Shown here: positions 34,443 through 42,286 of the stretch, in pieces
Layout of the letters: the number at the start of each line of letters is the position of its first letter
Position numbering within the stretch: position 1 is the stretch's first letter
Source: an uncultured Pelagibacteraceae bacterium
GTDB lineage: Bacteria > Pseudomonadota > Alphaproteobacteria > Pelagibacterales > Pelagibacteraceae
Assembly (NCBI GenBank): GCA_902524865.1
Contig: CABZEV010000005.1
Location: 1-43,782 of the forward strand
DNA: 43,782 nucleotides
Direction: 5' to 3'
Program-made: the position numbers and the translations under genes
Notes under the pieces: generated by a model
Told to the model about the DNA's origin: nothing
Seen by the model: only the letters and a program-made list of their open reading frames with translations
Databases searched by the model: none

Positions 34443-35734
34443 TAATTATAAAGTCTAATTAAAGTTGGAAATTTGAGAATATTTTTATTTTTTTTAAAAA
34501 TAGATAGACAATTTTTTATATTTTTTTCAGTAGTTTTATGGCTTATAATAACAATTGTAGCCTTCTTATTTTTCTTGTCAGGGGTTTGAATAATTCTTTT
34601 TACTGAGATCTTAAATTTTGATAATCGATTTGTTATTAAAGATAAAACGCCCTGTTTATCCTTAACCTCAAACCTAAGATATAATGAATTAGAGTAATTT
34701 TGATTGTTAAAGGATTTTATAGATTTTCTTTTATTATAAGAAATTCCAAAAGGTGGTTTTATATTTCCTCTCAAAATTGATAGTAAATCTGATAATAAGG
34801 ATGATGATGTTGGTCCAGGACCTGCCCCCTCTCCTTGTAAAATACTTTGACCTACTGGTTTGCCCTCTGTAATAACCGCATTCATTACACCATTCACATT
34901 TCCGATATATGAGTTTTTACTCACTAAACATGGATGCACTGTTTCGAATAATTGATTATTAATAATTTCAGAAATCCCAAGTAATTTTATCCTCAAACTT
35001 AATTGATTTGCTATTTTTATATCTTCTAGTTTAATGTTTTCAATTCCTTCCATTATACACTTGCTTTTTGATATTTTGATATTAAATGAAAGTGCTGATA
35101 AAATTCTAATCTTAGCAAAAGCATCAAAACCATTAAGATCTAATTTAGGATTACCTGGTTCAGCATAACCAAGTACCTGAGCTTTCTTTAAAACTTTTTC
35201 AAAACTTTCGTTACTATTTTCCATCTCTGATAAAATATAATTAGTTGTCCCATTTAGGATTCCATAAACTTTTTTAATCTTATTAGTTGCTAAACCTTCT
35301 TTAATAGTTCGAAGAATTGGAATTCCTCCAGCAACAGAAGCCTCGAACTCCAGATTTACTTTATTTATTTCAGCTAGTTTCGCTAAATGATCCCCATGTT
35401 TAGCAATTAATGCTTTATTTGGCGTTATTACATTTACTTTATTTTTCAAAGCGTATTCTACTATCTTTTTGGAAATACCATCAGATAAACCAATACATTC
35501 AAATAAAATATCTATTTTTTTTTCTTTAAAAATTCTTAAAGGATTTGAATAAAAAATTTTTTTATTTATGTTAAATTGTCTTTTTTTATTTTTATTTTTA
35601 GCAGATATAGCTACAATATTTATTCTTTTTCCAGTTTTTGTCTCGATTTCCTTTTTCTTTGAAATCAATTCGTTATATAAAAATATTCCAACCTGACCCA
35701 ATCCAACTAGTGCAATATTTATATTTTTATTCAT
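34442..35734 (-). CDS. hom: Homoserine dehydrogenase
   Basis: 430 aa. It reduces aspartate semialdehyde to homoserine for threonine and methionine. The NAD(P)-binding motif GLGQVGIFLYNEL begins at residue 11. VITPNKALIAKHGD and FEASVAGGIPILRTIKEGLA carry active-site lysine and glycine-rich segments. ILNGTTNYILSEM is diagnostic. A C-terminal ACT domain (about 350-430, KDKQGVLSLITNRLSKFKIS) implies threonine feedback. Homoserine also feeds the MetY reaction encoded near 38.1 kb. Confidence 0.96.
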   Translation of the reverse strand: MNKNINIALVGLGQVGIFLYNELISKKKEIETKTGKRINIVAISAKNKNKKRQFNINKKIFYSNPLRIFKEKKIDILFECIGLSDGISKKIVEYALKNKVNVITPNKALIAKHGDHLAKLAEINKVNLEFEASVAGGIPILRTIKEGLATNKIKKVYGILNGTTNYILSEMENSNESFEKVLKKAQVLGYAEPGNPKLDLNGFDAFAKIRILSALSFNIKISKSKCIMEGIENIKLEDIKIANQLSLRIKLLGISEIINNQLFETVHPCLVSKNSYIGNVNGVMNAVITEGKPVGQSILQGEGAGPGPTSSSLLSDLLSILRGNIKPPFGISYNKRKSIKSFNNQNYSNSLYLRFEVKDKQGVLSLITNRLSKFKISVKRIIQTPDKKNKKATIVIISHKTTEKNIKNCLSIFKKNKNILKFPTLIRLYN

Positions 35735-35955
35735 TAATTAATATCCGGAAATTTACTTTTTTTGATATAATTATTTAGATAAATTTTGTACTCTTCAATT
35801 GTCATTAATCTAATATCATTTGATTTTTTTATTATTTCAGCTAATTTATTATTATCATTTTTTTTATCACTTTTTTCATTCCAATATTTAGACTCAATAT
35901 TAAATGAACATGCATTGAAAAACATGAAGAAAGCTATAAATAATAATTTATTCAT
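35734..35955 (-). CDS. Small predicted lipoprotein, hypothetical
   Basis: 73 aa. The N-terminus KLLFIAFFMFFNAC is a short signal peptide ending in a lipobox with lipidation C16. The mature part is charged and Asn/Lys-rich, with no family I recognise. It overlaps argC upstream by 4 bases and hom downstream by one base. Such tight packing supports a real gene. Function unknown. Confidence 0.65.
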   Translation of the reverse strand: MNKLLFIAFFMFFNACSFNIESKYWNEKSDKKNDNNKLAEIIKKSNDIRLMTIEEYKIYLNNYIKKSKFPDIN

Positions 35956-36974
35956 TTAAAACCAGCATCTTTTGGAAAATTAAATTTCATATTCATATTT
36001 TGTATTGCCTGACCCGCTCCCCCTTTAATAAGATTATCAATAGCAGAAAGTATAATTATCTTATTCTTATTTTTTGATTTACAAACAGATATATTGCAAT
36101 TATTCGTATTAATTACATCATTTGTACTTATTAATTTGTCTTTATATAATATTTTTATAAAATTTGCTTTTTTATAATATTTTTTCAACGTTTTTAATAT
36201 TTTTGATACTGAAGAAGTCTTATTAAGCTCAACATAAATTGTGCTTAAAATGCCTCTAAACATAGGTGATAAATGAGGAGTAAAATCAAATTGAATATTT
36301 CCTTTAACACATTTTTTTATCATTTCTTGAATTTCAGAATTATGTCTGTGTGATGCAACACCATAAGCACTTAAAGATTCATACAAATTTCTATCTTTAT
36401 ATTTTTTGTGTACACCTCTTCCAGCACCAGAATATCCTGATTTTGAATCAATTATAATATTATGACTTTTTATTAATCTATTTTTTAATAAAGGTATTAA
36501 AGGTAACAGAATAGAAGTCGGATAACATCCAGGACAAGAAATAATTTTATAATTTTGAACTTTTTTACCTGTAATTTCAGGTAAAGAATAAATGCTATTC
36601 TTAATATTATATTTTGCTTTATGATCTTTTTTATACCATTTTTTGTAATCTAAAGCTTTTTGAAGCCTAAAATCTGCAGCAAGATCAATTAAAACGTTTT
36701 GTTTATTCAAATATTTTGAAATTACTTGTGCTTCTCCATTGGGAAGTGCTGTAAATATAACATCAATTTCATTCAAAAATTTTTTATTGAATTTTACAAT
36801 TTTGGGTAATTTTTTTAATCCAATGGTCTTATCGTAATAAGAAATTTTTTTTCCTACTGATGTGTTTCCACATAAATACTTTATTTTTACATATTTATGT
36901 TTATTTAATAATTTTATCAATTGGATACCAATATAACCAGTTGATCCAGCGACTAACACATTAAGCTTAGGCAT
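35952..36974 (-). CDS. argC: N-acetyl-gamma-glutamyl-phosphate reductase
   Basis: 340 aa. It performs the NADPH-dependent third step of arginine synthesis. VLVAGSTGYIGIQLIKLLNK is the nucleotide-binding start. The catalytic cysteine C150 lies in ISCPGCYPTSILLPLIPLL. SGYSGAGRGVHKKYKDRN and FTPHLSPMFRGILSTIYVEL follow. The C-terminus LIKGGAGQAIQNMN is conserved. It follows rpsI, a linkage seen in other alphaproteobacteria. Confidence 0.97.
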   Translation of the reverse strand: MPKLNVLVAGSTGYIGIQLIKLLNKHKYVKIKYLCGNTSVGKKISYYDKTIGLKKLPKIVKFNKKFLNEIDVIFTALPNGEAQVISKYLNKQNVLIDLAADFRLQKALDYKKWYKKDHKAKYNIKNSIYSLPEITGKKVQNYKIISCPGCYPTSILLPLIPLLKNRLIKSHNIIIDSKSGYSGAGRGVHKKYKDRNLYESLSAYGVASHRHNSEIQEMIKKCVKGNIQFDFTPHLSPMFRGILSTIYVELNKTSSVSKILKTLKKYYKKANFIKILYKDKLISTNDVINTNNCNISVCKSKNKNKIIILSAIDNLIKGGAGQAIQNMNMKFNFPKDAGFK

Positions 36975-37007
36975 TTCTTATTATAACAGTTAAAAATTAA
37001 AAAAAAA

Positions 37008-37445
37008 TTATCTTTTAGAAAACTGAAAGCTTCTTCTAGCTTTTTTTCTTCCAGGTTTTTTTCTTTCAACTGCCCTGGAGTCTCTCGTGGTTAATTTCTC
37101 AATTCTAAGAGTAGATTTAAAGCTTTCATCAAATAATACTAAAGCTTTTGAAATTCCATGTACCATTGCCCCCGCTTGTCCTGTTGGACCACCACCTTTA
37201 ACATTACATCTCACATCATAATCTGTAGCTTGATTTATTAATTCAAAAGGTCTTGTAATTTGCATTTTGTGATTCTCACCAGCAAAATACTCATTGTATA
37301 ATTTGCCATTAACATAAATTTTTCCTGTACCCTTTTTAAGCCAAACTCTTGCAATAGATGTTTTTCTTCTTCCAGTTGCATATTTGCTATCCTTAAAATC
37401 AAGTTTTAATTTTGTTGTTTTTGATGAAGTTTGAGCGTTTTCCAT
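37008..37445 (-). CDS. rpsI: 30S ribosomal protein uS9
   Basis: 145 aa. ATGRRKTSIARVWLKKGTGK opens the conserved fold. GGGPTGQAGAMVHGISKALV is in the middle. The tail ERKKPGRKKARRSFQFSKR is the signature C-terminus, whose basic end reaches the P-site tRNA. It lies one base after rplM, the universal rplM-rpsI pair. Confidence 0.99.
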   Translation of the reverse strand: MENAQTSSKTTKLKLDFKDSKYATGRRKTSIARVWLKKGTGKIYVNGKLYNEYFAGENHKMQITRPFELINQATDYDVRCNVKGGGPTGQAGAMVHGISKALVLFDESFKSTLRIEKLTTRDSRAVERKKPGRKKARRSFQFSKR

Positions 37446-37446
37446 A

Positions 37447-37905
37447 TTAATTTCTTGCTATATTCTTGCTATTCAACTTATCTAATTCAATTACTTTAGG
37501 GTTTTGAGCTGTGTGAGGATGATTGTTACCAGCATATATTTTAAGTTTTGTAAGTTGTTTTCTGCCTAAAACACCACCTGGTAACATTCTTTTAACTGCT
37601 AATTTTAATGCCTCACCTGGTTTTTTTTCATGTAATTTTTCCGGAGTTGTTTCTTTGATACCTCCAGGATGGCCAGTGTGTCTGTAATATTTTTTATTTT
37701 GAAATTTTTTTCCTGTAAATTTTGCATACTCTATATTTTTAACTACTACAAAATCTCCTGTATCCATATGAGGAGTGTATGTTGCTTTATTTTTTCCTCT
37801 AATGATTTTAGATACAATTGTTGCAAGTCTTCCTACAACAGCATTTTTTGCGTCAATTTCAAACCAAGATGAATTCAGCTCACTTTTTTTAACAAATTTT
37901 GTCAT
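37447..37905 (-). CDS. rplM: 50S ribosomal protein uL13
   Basis: 152 aa. WFEIDAKNAVVGRLATIVSK, GKNKATYTPHMDTGDFVVV and YYRHTGHPGGIKE are diagnostic. AVKRMLPGGVLGRKQLTKLK and KIYAGNNHPHTAQNP follow. It heads the minus-strand group rplM-rpsI-argC and is divergent from metY. A good promoter candidate (TTGACT-16-TATTAA) lies 11 bases upstream of the start codon. Confidence 0.99.
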   Translation of the reverse strand: MTKFVKKSELNSSWFEIDAKNAVVGRLATIVSKIIRGKNKATYTPHMDTGDFVVVKNIEYAKFTGKKFQNKKYYRHTGHPGGIKETTPEKLHEKKPGEALKLAVKRMLPGGVLGRKQLTKLKIYAGNNHPHTAQNPKVIELDKLNSKNIARN

Positions 37906-37915
37906 TAAGCGAGGA

Positions 37916-37943
37916 TTAATACTATTATTAAGTTTAAAGTCAA
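37916..37943 (-). promoter_or_regulatory. Candidate promoter of rplM-rpsI
   Basis: On the minus strand a -35 TTGACT (37938-37943) and a -10 TATTAA (37916-37921) are separated by 16 bases. Transcription would start around 37909, leaving a very short leader before the ATG at 37905. Confidence 0.5.
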
Positions 37944-37956
37944 TTTTATATTTACC

Positions 37957-37984
37957 TTGTAAAATAACTCTATTCTGTTAAAAA
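37957..37984 (+). promoter_or_regulatory. Possible promoter of the metY riboswitch leader
   Basis: TTGTAA (37957-37962), 16 bases, then TAAAAA (37979-37984). This would place the RNA start near the first stem of the SAM-II aptamer. The -10 is poor, so this is tentative. Confidence 0.3.
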
Positions 37985-37988
37985 GATA

Positions 37989-38030
37989 TAGCCGATTTGA
38001 TCCTATTGCGGGCATAAACTGCTAAAAAGG
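37989..38030 (+). promoter_or_regulatory. SAM-II riboswitch aptamer
   Basis: Stem GCC (37991-37993)/GGC (38011-38013) encloses a 17-base loop, GATTTGATCCTATTGCG. The loop length and sequence match the SAM-II consensus (GAUUUaaCCgUAUUGCA type). The invariant 3' segment GCTAAAAAGG follows at 38021-38030. It lies just upstream of a second, SAM-V aptamer. This tandem order is described for marine metY leaders. I recognised it by eye; a covariance-model search would confirm it. Confidence 0.85.
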
Positions 38031-38047
38031 AAATCCACATTCAATCG

Positions 38048-38104
38048 GTAGGCATTTGAACTATATTGTGCGCCTTGCATAAAGCAAAAGCACTAAAAAA
38101 GGAG
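38048..38104 (+). promoter_or_regulatory. SAM-V riboswitch aptamer overlapping the metY ribosome binding site
   Basis: P1 is AGGC (38050-38053) with GCCT (38072-38075). The loop contains ATTTGAACTATATTGTGC. GTGC (38068-38071) pairs with GCAC (38090-38093) to form the H-type pseudoknot. The latter runs into CTAAAAAAGGAG, whose AGGAG is the Shine-Dalgarno of metY (ATG at 38110). SAM binding would therefore sequester the ribosome binding site. This is the known SAM-V mechanism in Pelagibacter, inferred here from sequence. Confidence 0.88.
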
Positions 38105-38109
38105 TGATA

Positions 38110-39438
38110 ATGAGTAGTAAAAGAAATAATCCAGAAACTATAGCCATTCATGGTGGTGACTATAAAAGTGATCCAGCCACAAATGCTGTAGCTGTACCTA
38201 TCTATAGAACAACATCGTATCAATTTAATAATACTGAACATGCTGCTAATCTTTTTGCATTAAAAGAATTTGGAAACATCTACACGAGAATTATGAATCC
38301 GACTAATGATGTTTTAGAAAAAAGAGTTGCTGCTTTAGAAGGAGGATTATCTTGTGTAACAGTATCTTCAGGTCAAACAGCATCATCTTTTGCAATATTA
38401 AATGTAGCTCAAGCGGGTGACAATATTGTAAGTTCAACAGATCTATATGGTGGAACTGTATCTTTATTTACTCATACATTAAGTAAATTGGGAATTGAAA
38501 TTAGATATGCGGACCCAAGTGATCCCAAAAATTTTGAAAAAATGGTAGATGATAAAACAAGAGCTTTTTATGGAGAAACTTTACCAAATCCTTATCTTAG
38601 AGTTTTCCCTATTAAAGAAGTTTCTGATATTGGTAGAAAATATAATATTCCATTAATCATGGACAACACTGCATCACCAGTTATTTGTAAACCTATAGAA
38701 CATGGTGCGGCCATAGTAATTCATTCCCTCACTAAATATATTGGTGGACATGGAACCGCAGTAGCAGGGAGCATTGTCGATAGTGGTAATTTTGATTGGA
38801 CAGCTGATCCAAAAAGACAACCTTTATTTAATGAACCTGATGCTAGTTATGGTGGTATAATATGGGGCAAAGCAGTGCCTGAGCTTACAGGAGCAAATGT
38901 TCCTTTTGCTGTGAGAGCTAGAGTATGTTTACTAAGAGATCTTGGTTCCGCATTAGCACCTGATAATGCATTTGCTATAATTCAGGGTTTAGAGACTGTA
39001 GCTTTACGTATGAAACAACATTGTGAGAATGCTGAAAAAGTTGTTAATTTTTTAAAAGAACATAAAGAGGTTACAAAAGTAATCTATTCTACTGAACATA
39101 ATAAACCAATTGCCGATAGAGCAAAAAAATACCTAAAGGGTGGTTATGGGCCAATGGTTGGTATTGAATTAAAAGGTGGTATTGAGGCTGGAAAAACATT
39201 CATTGAATCTTTAAAGATGTTTTATCATGTTGCAAATATTGGTGATGTGAGAAGTTTAGCAATACATCCTGCTAGCACAACTCATAGCCAATTAAATGAA
39301 AAAGAACTTGCATCATCTGGAGTTACACAGAGTTATGTAAGACTTTGTATTGGTATTGAGCATGTAGATGATATCATTGAGGATTTAAACCAAGCTTTAA
39401 ATAAATCTTCTAAAGGTAAATTGAAGGCAGTTAGTTAA
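38110..39438 (+). CDS. metY: O-acetylhomoserine sulfhydrylase (Cys/Met PLP family)
   Basis: 442 aa. It makes homocysteine (or methionine, with methanethiol) from O-acylhomoserine. TIAIHGGDYKSDPATNAVAV and PIYRTTSYQF open the fold. NIYTRIMNPTNDVLEKRVAA follows. The PLP lysine K209 lies in IHSLTKYIGGHGTAVAG. The ATG at 38110 was preferred over an in-frame GTG at 38104, since AGGAG sits 5 bases upstream of the ATG and overlaps the GTG. Expression should fall when SAM is abundant. It converges on ctaA with an 8-base overlap. Confidence 0.96.
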   Translation: MSSKRNNPETIAIHGGDYKSDPATNAVAVPIYRTTSYQFNNTEHAANLFALKEFGNIYTRIMNPTNDVLEKRVAALEGGLSCVTVSSGQTASSFAILNVAQAGDNIVSSTDLYGGTVSLFTHTLSKLGIEIRYADPSDPKNFEKMVDDKTRAFYGETLPNPYLRVFPIKEVSDIGRKYNIPLIMDNTASPVICKPIEHGAAIVIHSLTKYIGGHGTAVAGSIVDSGNFDWTADPKRQPLFNEPDASYGGIIWGKAVPELTGANVPFAVRARVCLLRDLGSALAPDNAFAIIQGLETVALRMKQHCENAEKVVNFLKEHKEVTKVIYSTEHNKPIADRAKKYLKGGYGPMVGIELKGGIEAGKTFIESLKMFYHVANIGDVRSLAIHPASTTHSQLNEKELASSGVTQSYVRLCIGIEHVDDIIEDLNQALNKSSKGKLKAVS

Positions 39439-40447
39439 ATCTTGTATTAAGGTATAAAAAATAGATACAAGAACTAACCAAAAAGATTGAACTTATTTGG
39501 TGCATAGATGCTACATAAATTTGTGCACCATATAAAATTGTTATTATTCCTAAAAAAATTTGTAATAAAATAAATAAACCCAATACATTTATAGATTTGT
39601 ATAAATCGAAAATTTTGTCCTTATAAATTTTGTAAAACATAAATAAATAATAAAATCCAATTATATAAGCTAAGTTTCTATGAATAAATTGAACTAAAGA
39701 TGGATCGCTAAAAGCAGATAGTTTAAATAAATTAACAAATTCATTGTCATCCGGAAAATATGCCGTACCCATATTTGGCCAGGAATTGTAAATTTTTCCA
39801 GCATCCATACCAGATACAAAAGCTCCTATAACAATTTGTGTAAAAACCAATGTTAAAAAAATGAGTGGTATTAAAGGATTTATTTTATTTATTGTTTTAT
39901 AACTTAAATTTATCTTGAGATAGTTCCAGAATATTAATGATAAAATAATAAAAGCAATCAACAGATGAATAGATAATCTAAAATGACTTACATCAACTCT
40001 TTCTACAAGACCACTACTGACCATATACCAACCAATGAAGCCTTGAAAACATATAAGAAAAAAAATTAAATACAAACTATACAATTTTGAAATACTAATT
40101 TTAAAAGAAAAATAAATTAATGGTATTAAAAATCCAATACCAATTAATCTCCCTAAAAAACGATGTGCCCATTCCCACCAAAAAATAATTTTGAATTCTT
40201 GCATATTCATATTGTAATTTTGTAATTTGAATTCAGGTATTTGCTTATAAAGATTAAAATATGAAATCCAGTCTTCTTGATTTAAAGGTGGTAAAATTCC
40301 TGAGAAAAGTTGCCATTTAGTAATTGAAAGACCCGAGTCTGTTAATCTTGTTAAGCCACCAACAACAATCATGATGGACACAATCCAAAACATTGAAATT
40401 AGCCAGAGAGATAATTGATAATTAATCTTATTATTTGCAGTGTACAT
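39431..40447 (-). CDS. ctaA: Heme A synthase (COX15/CtaA)
   Basis: 338 aa with about eight membrane segments. It oxidises the heme O methyl group to formyl, giving heme A for cytochrome oxidase. IVVGGLTRLTDSGLSITKWQ near the N-terminus is the family signature. FWWEWAHRFLGRLIG carries a heme-ligand histidine. SWPNMGTAYFPDD and VQFIHRNLAYIIG give the second half. The length fits the long proteobacterial/mitochondrial COX15 type. Its start is divergent from chorismate mutase across 43 AT-rich bases. Confidence 0.96.
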   Translation of the reverse strand: MYTANNKINYQLSLWLISMFWIVSIMIVVGGLTRLTDSGLSITKWQLFSGILPPLNQEDWISYFNLYKQIPEFKLQNYNMNMQEFKIIFWWEWAHRFLGRLIGIGFLIPLIYFSFKISISKLYSLYLIFFLICFQGFIGWYMVSSGLVERVDVSHFRLSIHLLIAFIILSLIFWNYLKINLSYKTINKINPLIPLIFLTLVFTQIVIGAFVSGMDAGKIYNSWPNMGTAYFPDDNEFVNLFKLSAFSDPSLVQFIHRNLAYIIGFYYLFMFYKIYKDKIFDLYKSINVLGLFILLQIFLGIITILYGAQIYVASMHQISSIFLVSSCIYFLYLNTRFN

Positions 40448-40490
40448 ATGCGCATAAATATAATAATTTTTAAATTATCCAAATATATAA

Positions 40491-40781
40491 ATGTCGCCAC
40501 AAAAACGAAAAAAACTTAACAAAATTAGATCAGAACTAGATAAAATAGATAATTCACTTATAAAAATTATAAAAAAGAGAACATTTCTTGTAAAAAAAGT
40601 TTTAGAACTTAAAGATAGAAAAAATCAAATAGTTGATCAAAAAAGAATTAAATCCATACTTAGTAATATAAGAAAAAAATCTTTAAAAAATAATATTGAT
40701 CCACGTATTACCAATAGAATATGGAAAAATATGATCTGGTCTTATATTGATTACGAAAGAAGAAATTTTCAAAAAAAATGA
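40491..40781 (+). CDS. Chorismate mutase, AroQ type
   Basis: 96 aa all-helical protein. It converts chorismate to prephenate for phenylalanine and tyrosine. LNKIRSELDKIDNSLIKIIK with KRTFLVKKVLELKDRKNQIV matches the AroQ helix H1 pattern, with Arg and Lys active-site residues. DQKRIKSILSNIRKKS continues the fold. It stands alone, not fused to prephenate dehydratase. It converges on rpmG with no gap. It is very Lys-rich, reflecting the base composition. Confidence 0.85.
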   Translation: MSPQKRKKLNKIRSELDKIDNSLIKIIKKRTFLVKKVLELKDRKNQIVDQKRIKSILSNIRKKSLKNNIDPRITNRIWKNMIWSYIDYERRNFQKK

Positions 40782-40973
40782 TTATTTACTATGTGGTGGT
40801 AATTTTTTTTCAACAAAAATTTCATGTTTTCTAGTTGAAGGGTTATATTTTCTAGCTTTTAATTTTACTTTTGCTTTTTCTCCACCCGCAGGTTTTTTTA
40901 CATAATAAAAAAAAGGACTATCTGGTTTTTCTTCAGGGACTAGACGAACTTTTATATGAGTTTTTTTTGCCAT
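40782..40973 (-). CDS. rpmG: 50S ribosomal protein bL33
   Basis: 63 aa. MAKKTHIKVRLVPEEKPDSP with FFYYVKKP, then LKARKYNPSTRKHEIFVEKK, are diagnostic. It lacks the zinc cysteines. The loop after FFYYVKKP is slightly longer than in E. coli. It lies one base after the merR-type gene on the same strand. Confidence 0.95.
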   Translation of the reverse strand: MAKKTHIKVRLVPEEKPDSPFFYYVKKPAGGEKAKVKLKARKYNPSTRKHEIFVEKKLPPHSK

Positions 40974-40974
40974 C

Positions 40975-41346
40975 TTATTTAAATTTTTTTAAACTTTTTA
41001 TAATATTTGATATCTTATTTAACTTATTTTTTAAATTACCTGCTTTTATAGAATTATCTGCCATTTCGTCAAGCTTTAAAGGTTCTTTATTATTTAGTAT
41101 TTTTTTTACACCCTTAATAGTCATTCCTTGATCTTTTAATAAAAAATTAATTTTTTTTAATAATTCAATGTTTTTTTTGTCATAATATCTTCTATTTCCA
41201 GTGAGTATTTTAGGTTTAATTTGTTTAAATTCTTTTTCCCAAAAACGAAGAGTATGAGTGGGTAAAGAGTCCCCTTTTTTTGATTTTAAATTTAATATTT
41301 TTACAACTTCACTTATAGTTTTGTAGGAATTATCTTCTTTATTCAT
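40975..41346 (-). CDS. MerR-family transcriptional regulator
   Basis: 123 aa. An N-terminal winged-helix domain has TISEVVKILNLKSKKGDSLP and THTLRFWEKEFKQIKPKILT, then GNRRYYDKKNIELLKKINFL. This is the MerR subtype found next to ihfA in many alphaproteobacteria. A short helical tail without recognisable metal ligands follows. It overlaps glpX by 8 bases. The effector and targets are unknown. Confidence 0.88.
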   Translation of the reverse strand: MNKEDNSYKTISEVVKILNLKSKKGDSLPTHTLRFWEKEFKQIKPKILTGNRRYYDKKNIELLKKINFLLKDQGMTIKGVKKILNNKEPLKLDEMADNSIKAGNLKNKLNKISNIIKSLKKFK

Positions 41347-42286
41347 CTATTTCATTTTTTGATTTTATTATTTTTTTTAAATTTGTAGATTTATGTGTAA
41401 TGAGTGTTTCTGATATATAATTATTTGCCTCTATTTTAATCCCAGAAACAATGTCCCCGTTTGTAATGCCGGTAGCACAAAAAATTGAGTCACCTGTAAT
41501 TATTTCATTTAACAAATACTTTTTATTTAAATCATCTATACCCATTTTTTTTGCCCTATTAACATCATTTTCATTATCAAAAATGAATCTACCTTGAAAA
41601 AAACAATCAAAAGCATCCAAAGCAGAAGCTGCAAGCACACCTTCAGGTCCACCACCAATACCCATAAAAATATCTATATCATATTTTTTATCAGAAACTA
41701 ATAAAGCTCCTGATACATCTCCATCAGAAATAAGTTTTAAATTCACATTCAAATTTCTTAATTCCTCAATAATCTTTTTATGTCTTGGTCGATCTAAAAT
41801 ACATGCAGAAAGTTCATTGGGTTCTTTATTTTTATAATCTGCGAGATTAGAAATATTTTTTTTAACTGAATAATCTAAATCAATAATTCCTTCAGAGGGA
41901 ACATTTGCGGAAATTTTGTCCATATAAGTCTCTGGAGCACTAAATAAATTTGATTTTTCTGCAACTGTAATAACTGATAATGCACCTGGCAGGTTATTTG
42001 CTACAAAATTAGTCCCCTCCAAAGGATCCACTGCAATGTCTAACTCGGGACCATCCATGGTCCCTAAAGTTTCTCCAATATAAAGCATAGGAGCTTCATC
42101 CAGCTCTCCTTCTCCTATAACTACCTTTCCTTTCATTTCTATTTGATTAAGTTTATCTCTCATTGCATCTACAGCGGATTTATCAGCTGCAATTTTATTT
42201 TTTTTTCCAACAAAATGGTAAGATGATAAAGCTGCATTAATTGAAACTTCTAAAAATAAGTCTTCAAATTTTTTGTCTAATGACAT
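41339..42286 (-). CDS. glpX: Fructose-1,6-bisphosphatase class II (GlpX)
   Basis: 315 aa. It hydrolyses fructose 1,6-bisphosphate in gluconeogenesis; some homologues also act on sedoheptulose bisphosphate. VDAMRDKLNQIEMKGKVVIG with EGELDEAPMLYIG, and LDIAVDPLEGTNFVANN, form the lithium-sensitive phosphatase metal site. MGIGGGPEGVLAASAL and FCATGITNGDIVSGI follow. It sits between the SbmA-like gene (one-base overlap) and the merR-type gene. Confidence 0.96.
   Translation of the reverse strand: MSLDKKFEDLFLEVSINAALSSYHFVGKKNKIAADKSAVDAMRDKLNQIEMKGKVVIGEGELDEAPMLYIGETLGTMDGPELDIAVDPLEGTNFVANNLPGALSVITVAEKSNLFSAPETYMDKISANVPSEGIIDLDYSVKKNISNLADYKNKEPNELSACILDRPRHKKIIEELRNLNVNLKLISDGDVSGALLVSDKKYDIDIFMGIGGGPEGVLAASALDAFDCFFQGRFIFDNENDVNRAKKMGIDDLNKKYLLNEIITGDSIFCATGITNGDIVSGIKIEANNYISETLITHKSTNLKKIIKSKNEIDE

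Noticed and set aside
38104..38109. GTG start for metY
   Set aside because: It overlaps the Shine-Dalgarno AGGAG and would leave no ribosome binding site; the ATG at 38110 is correctly spaced.
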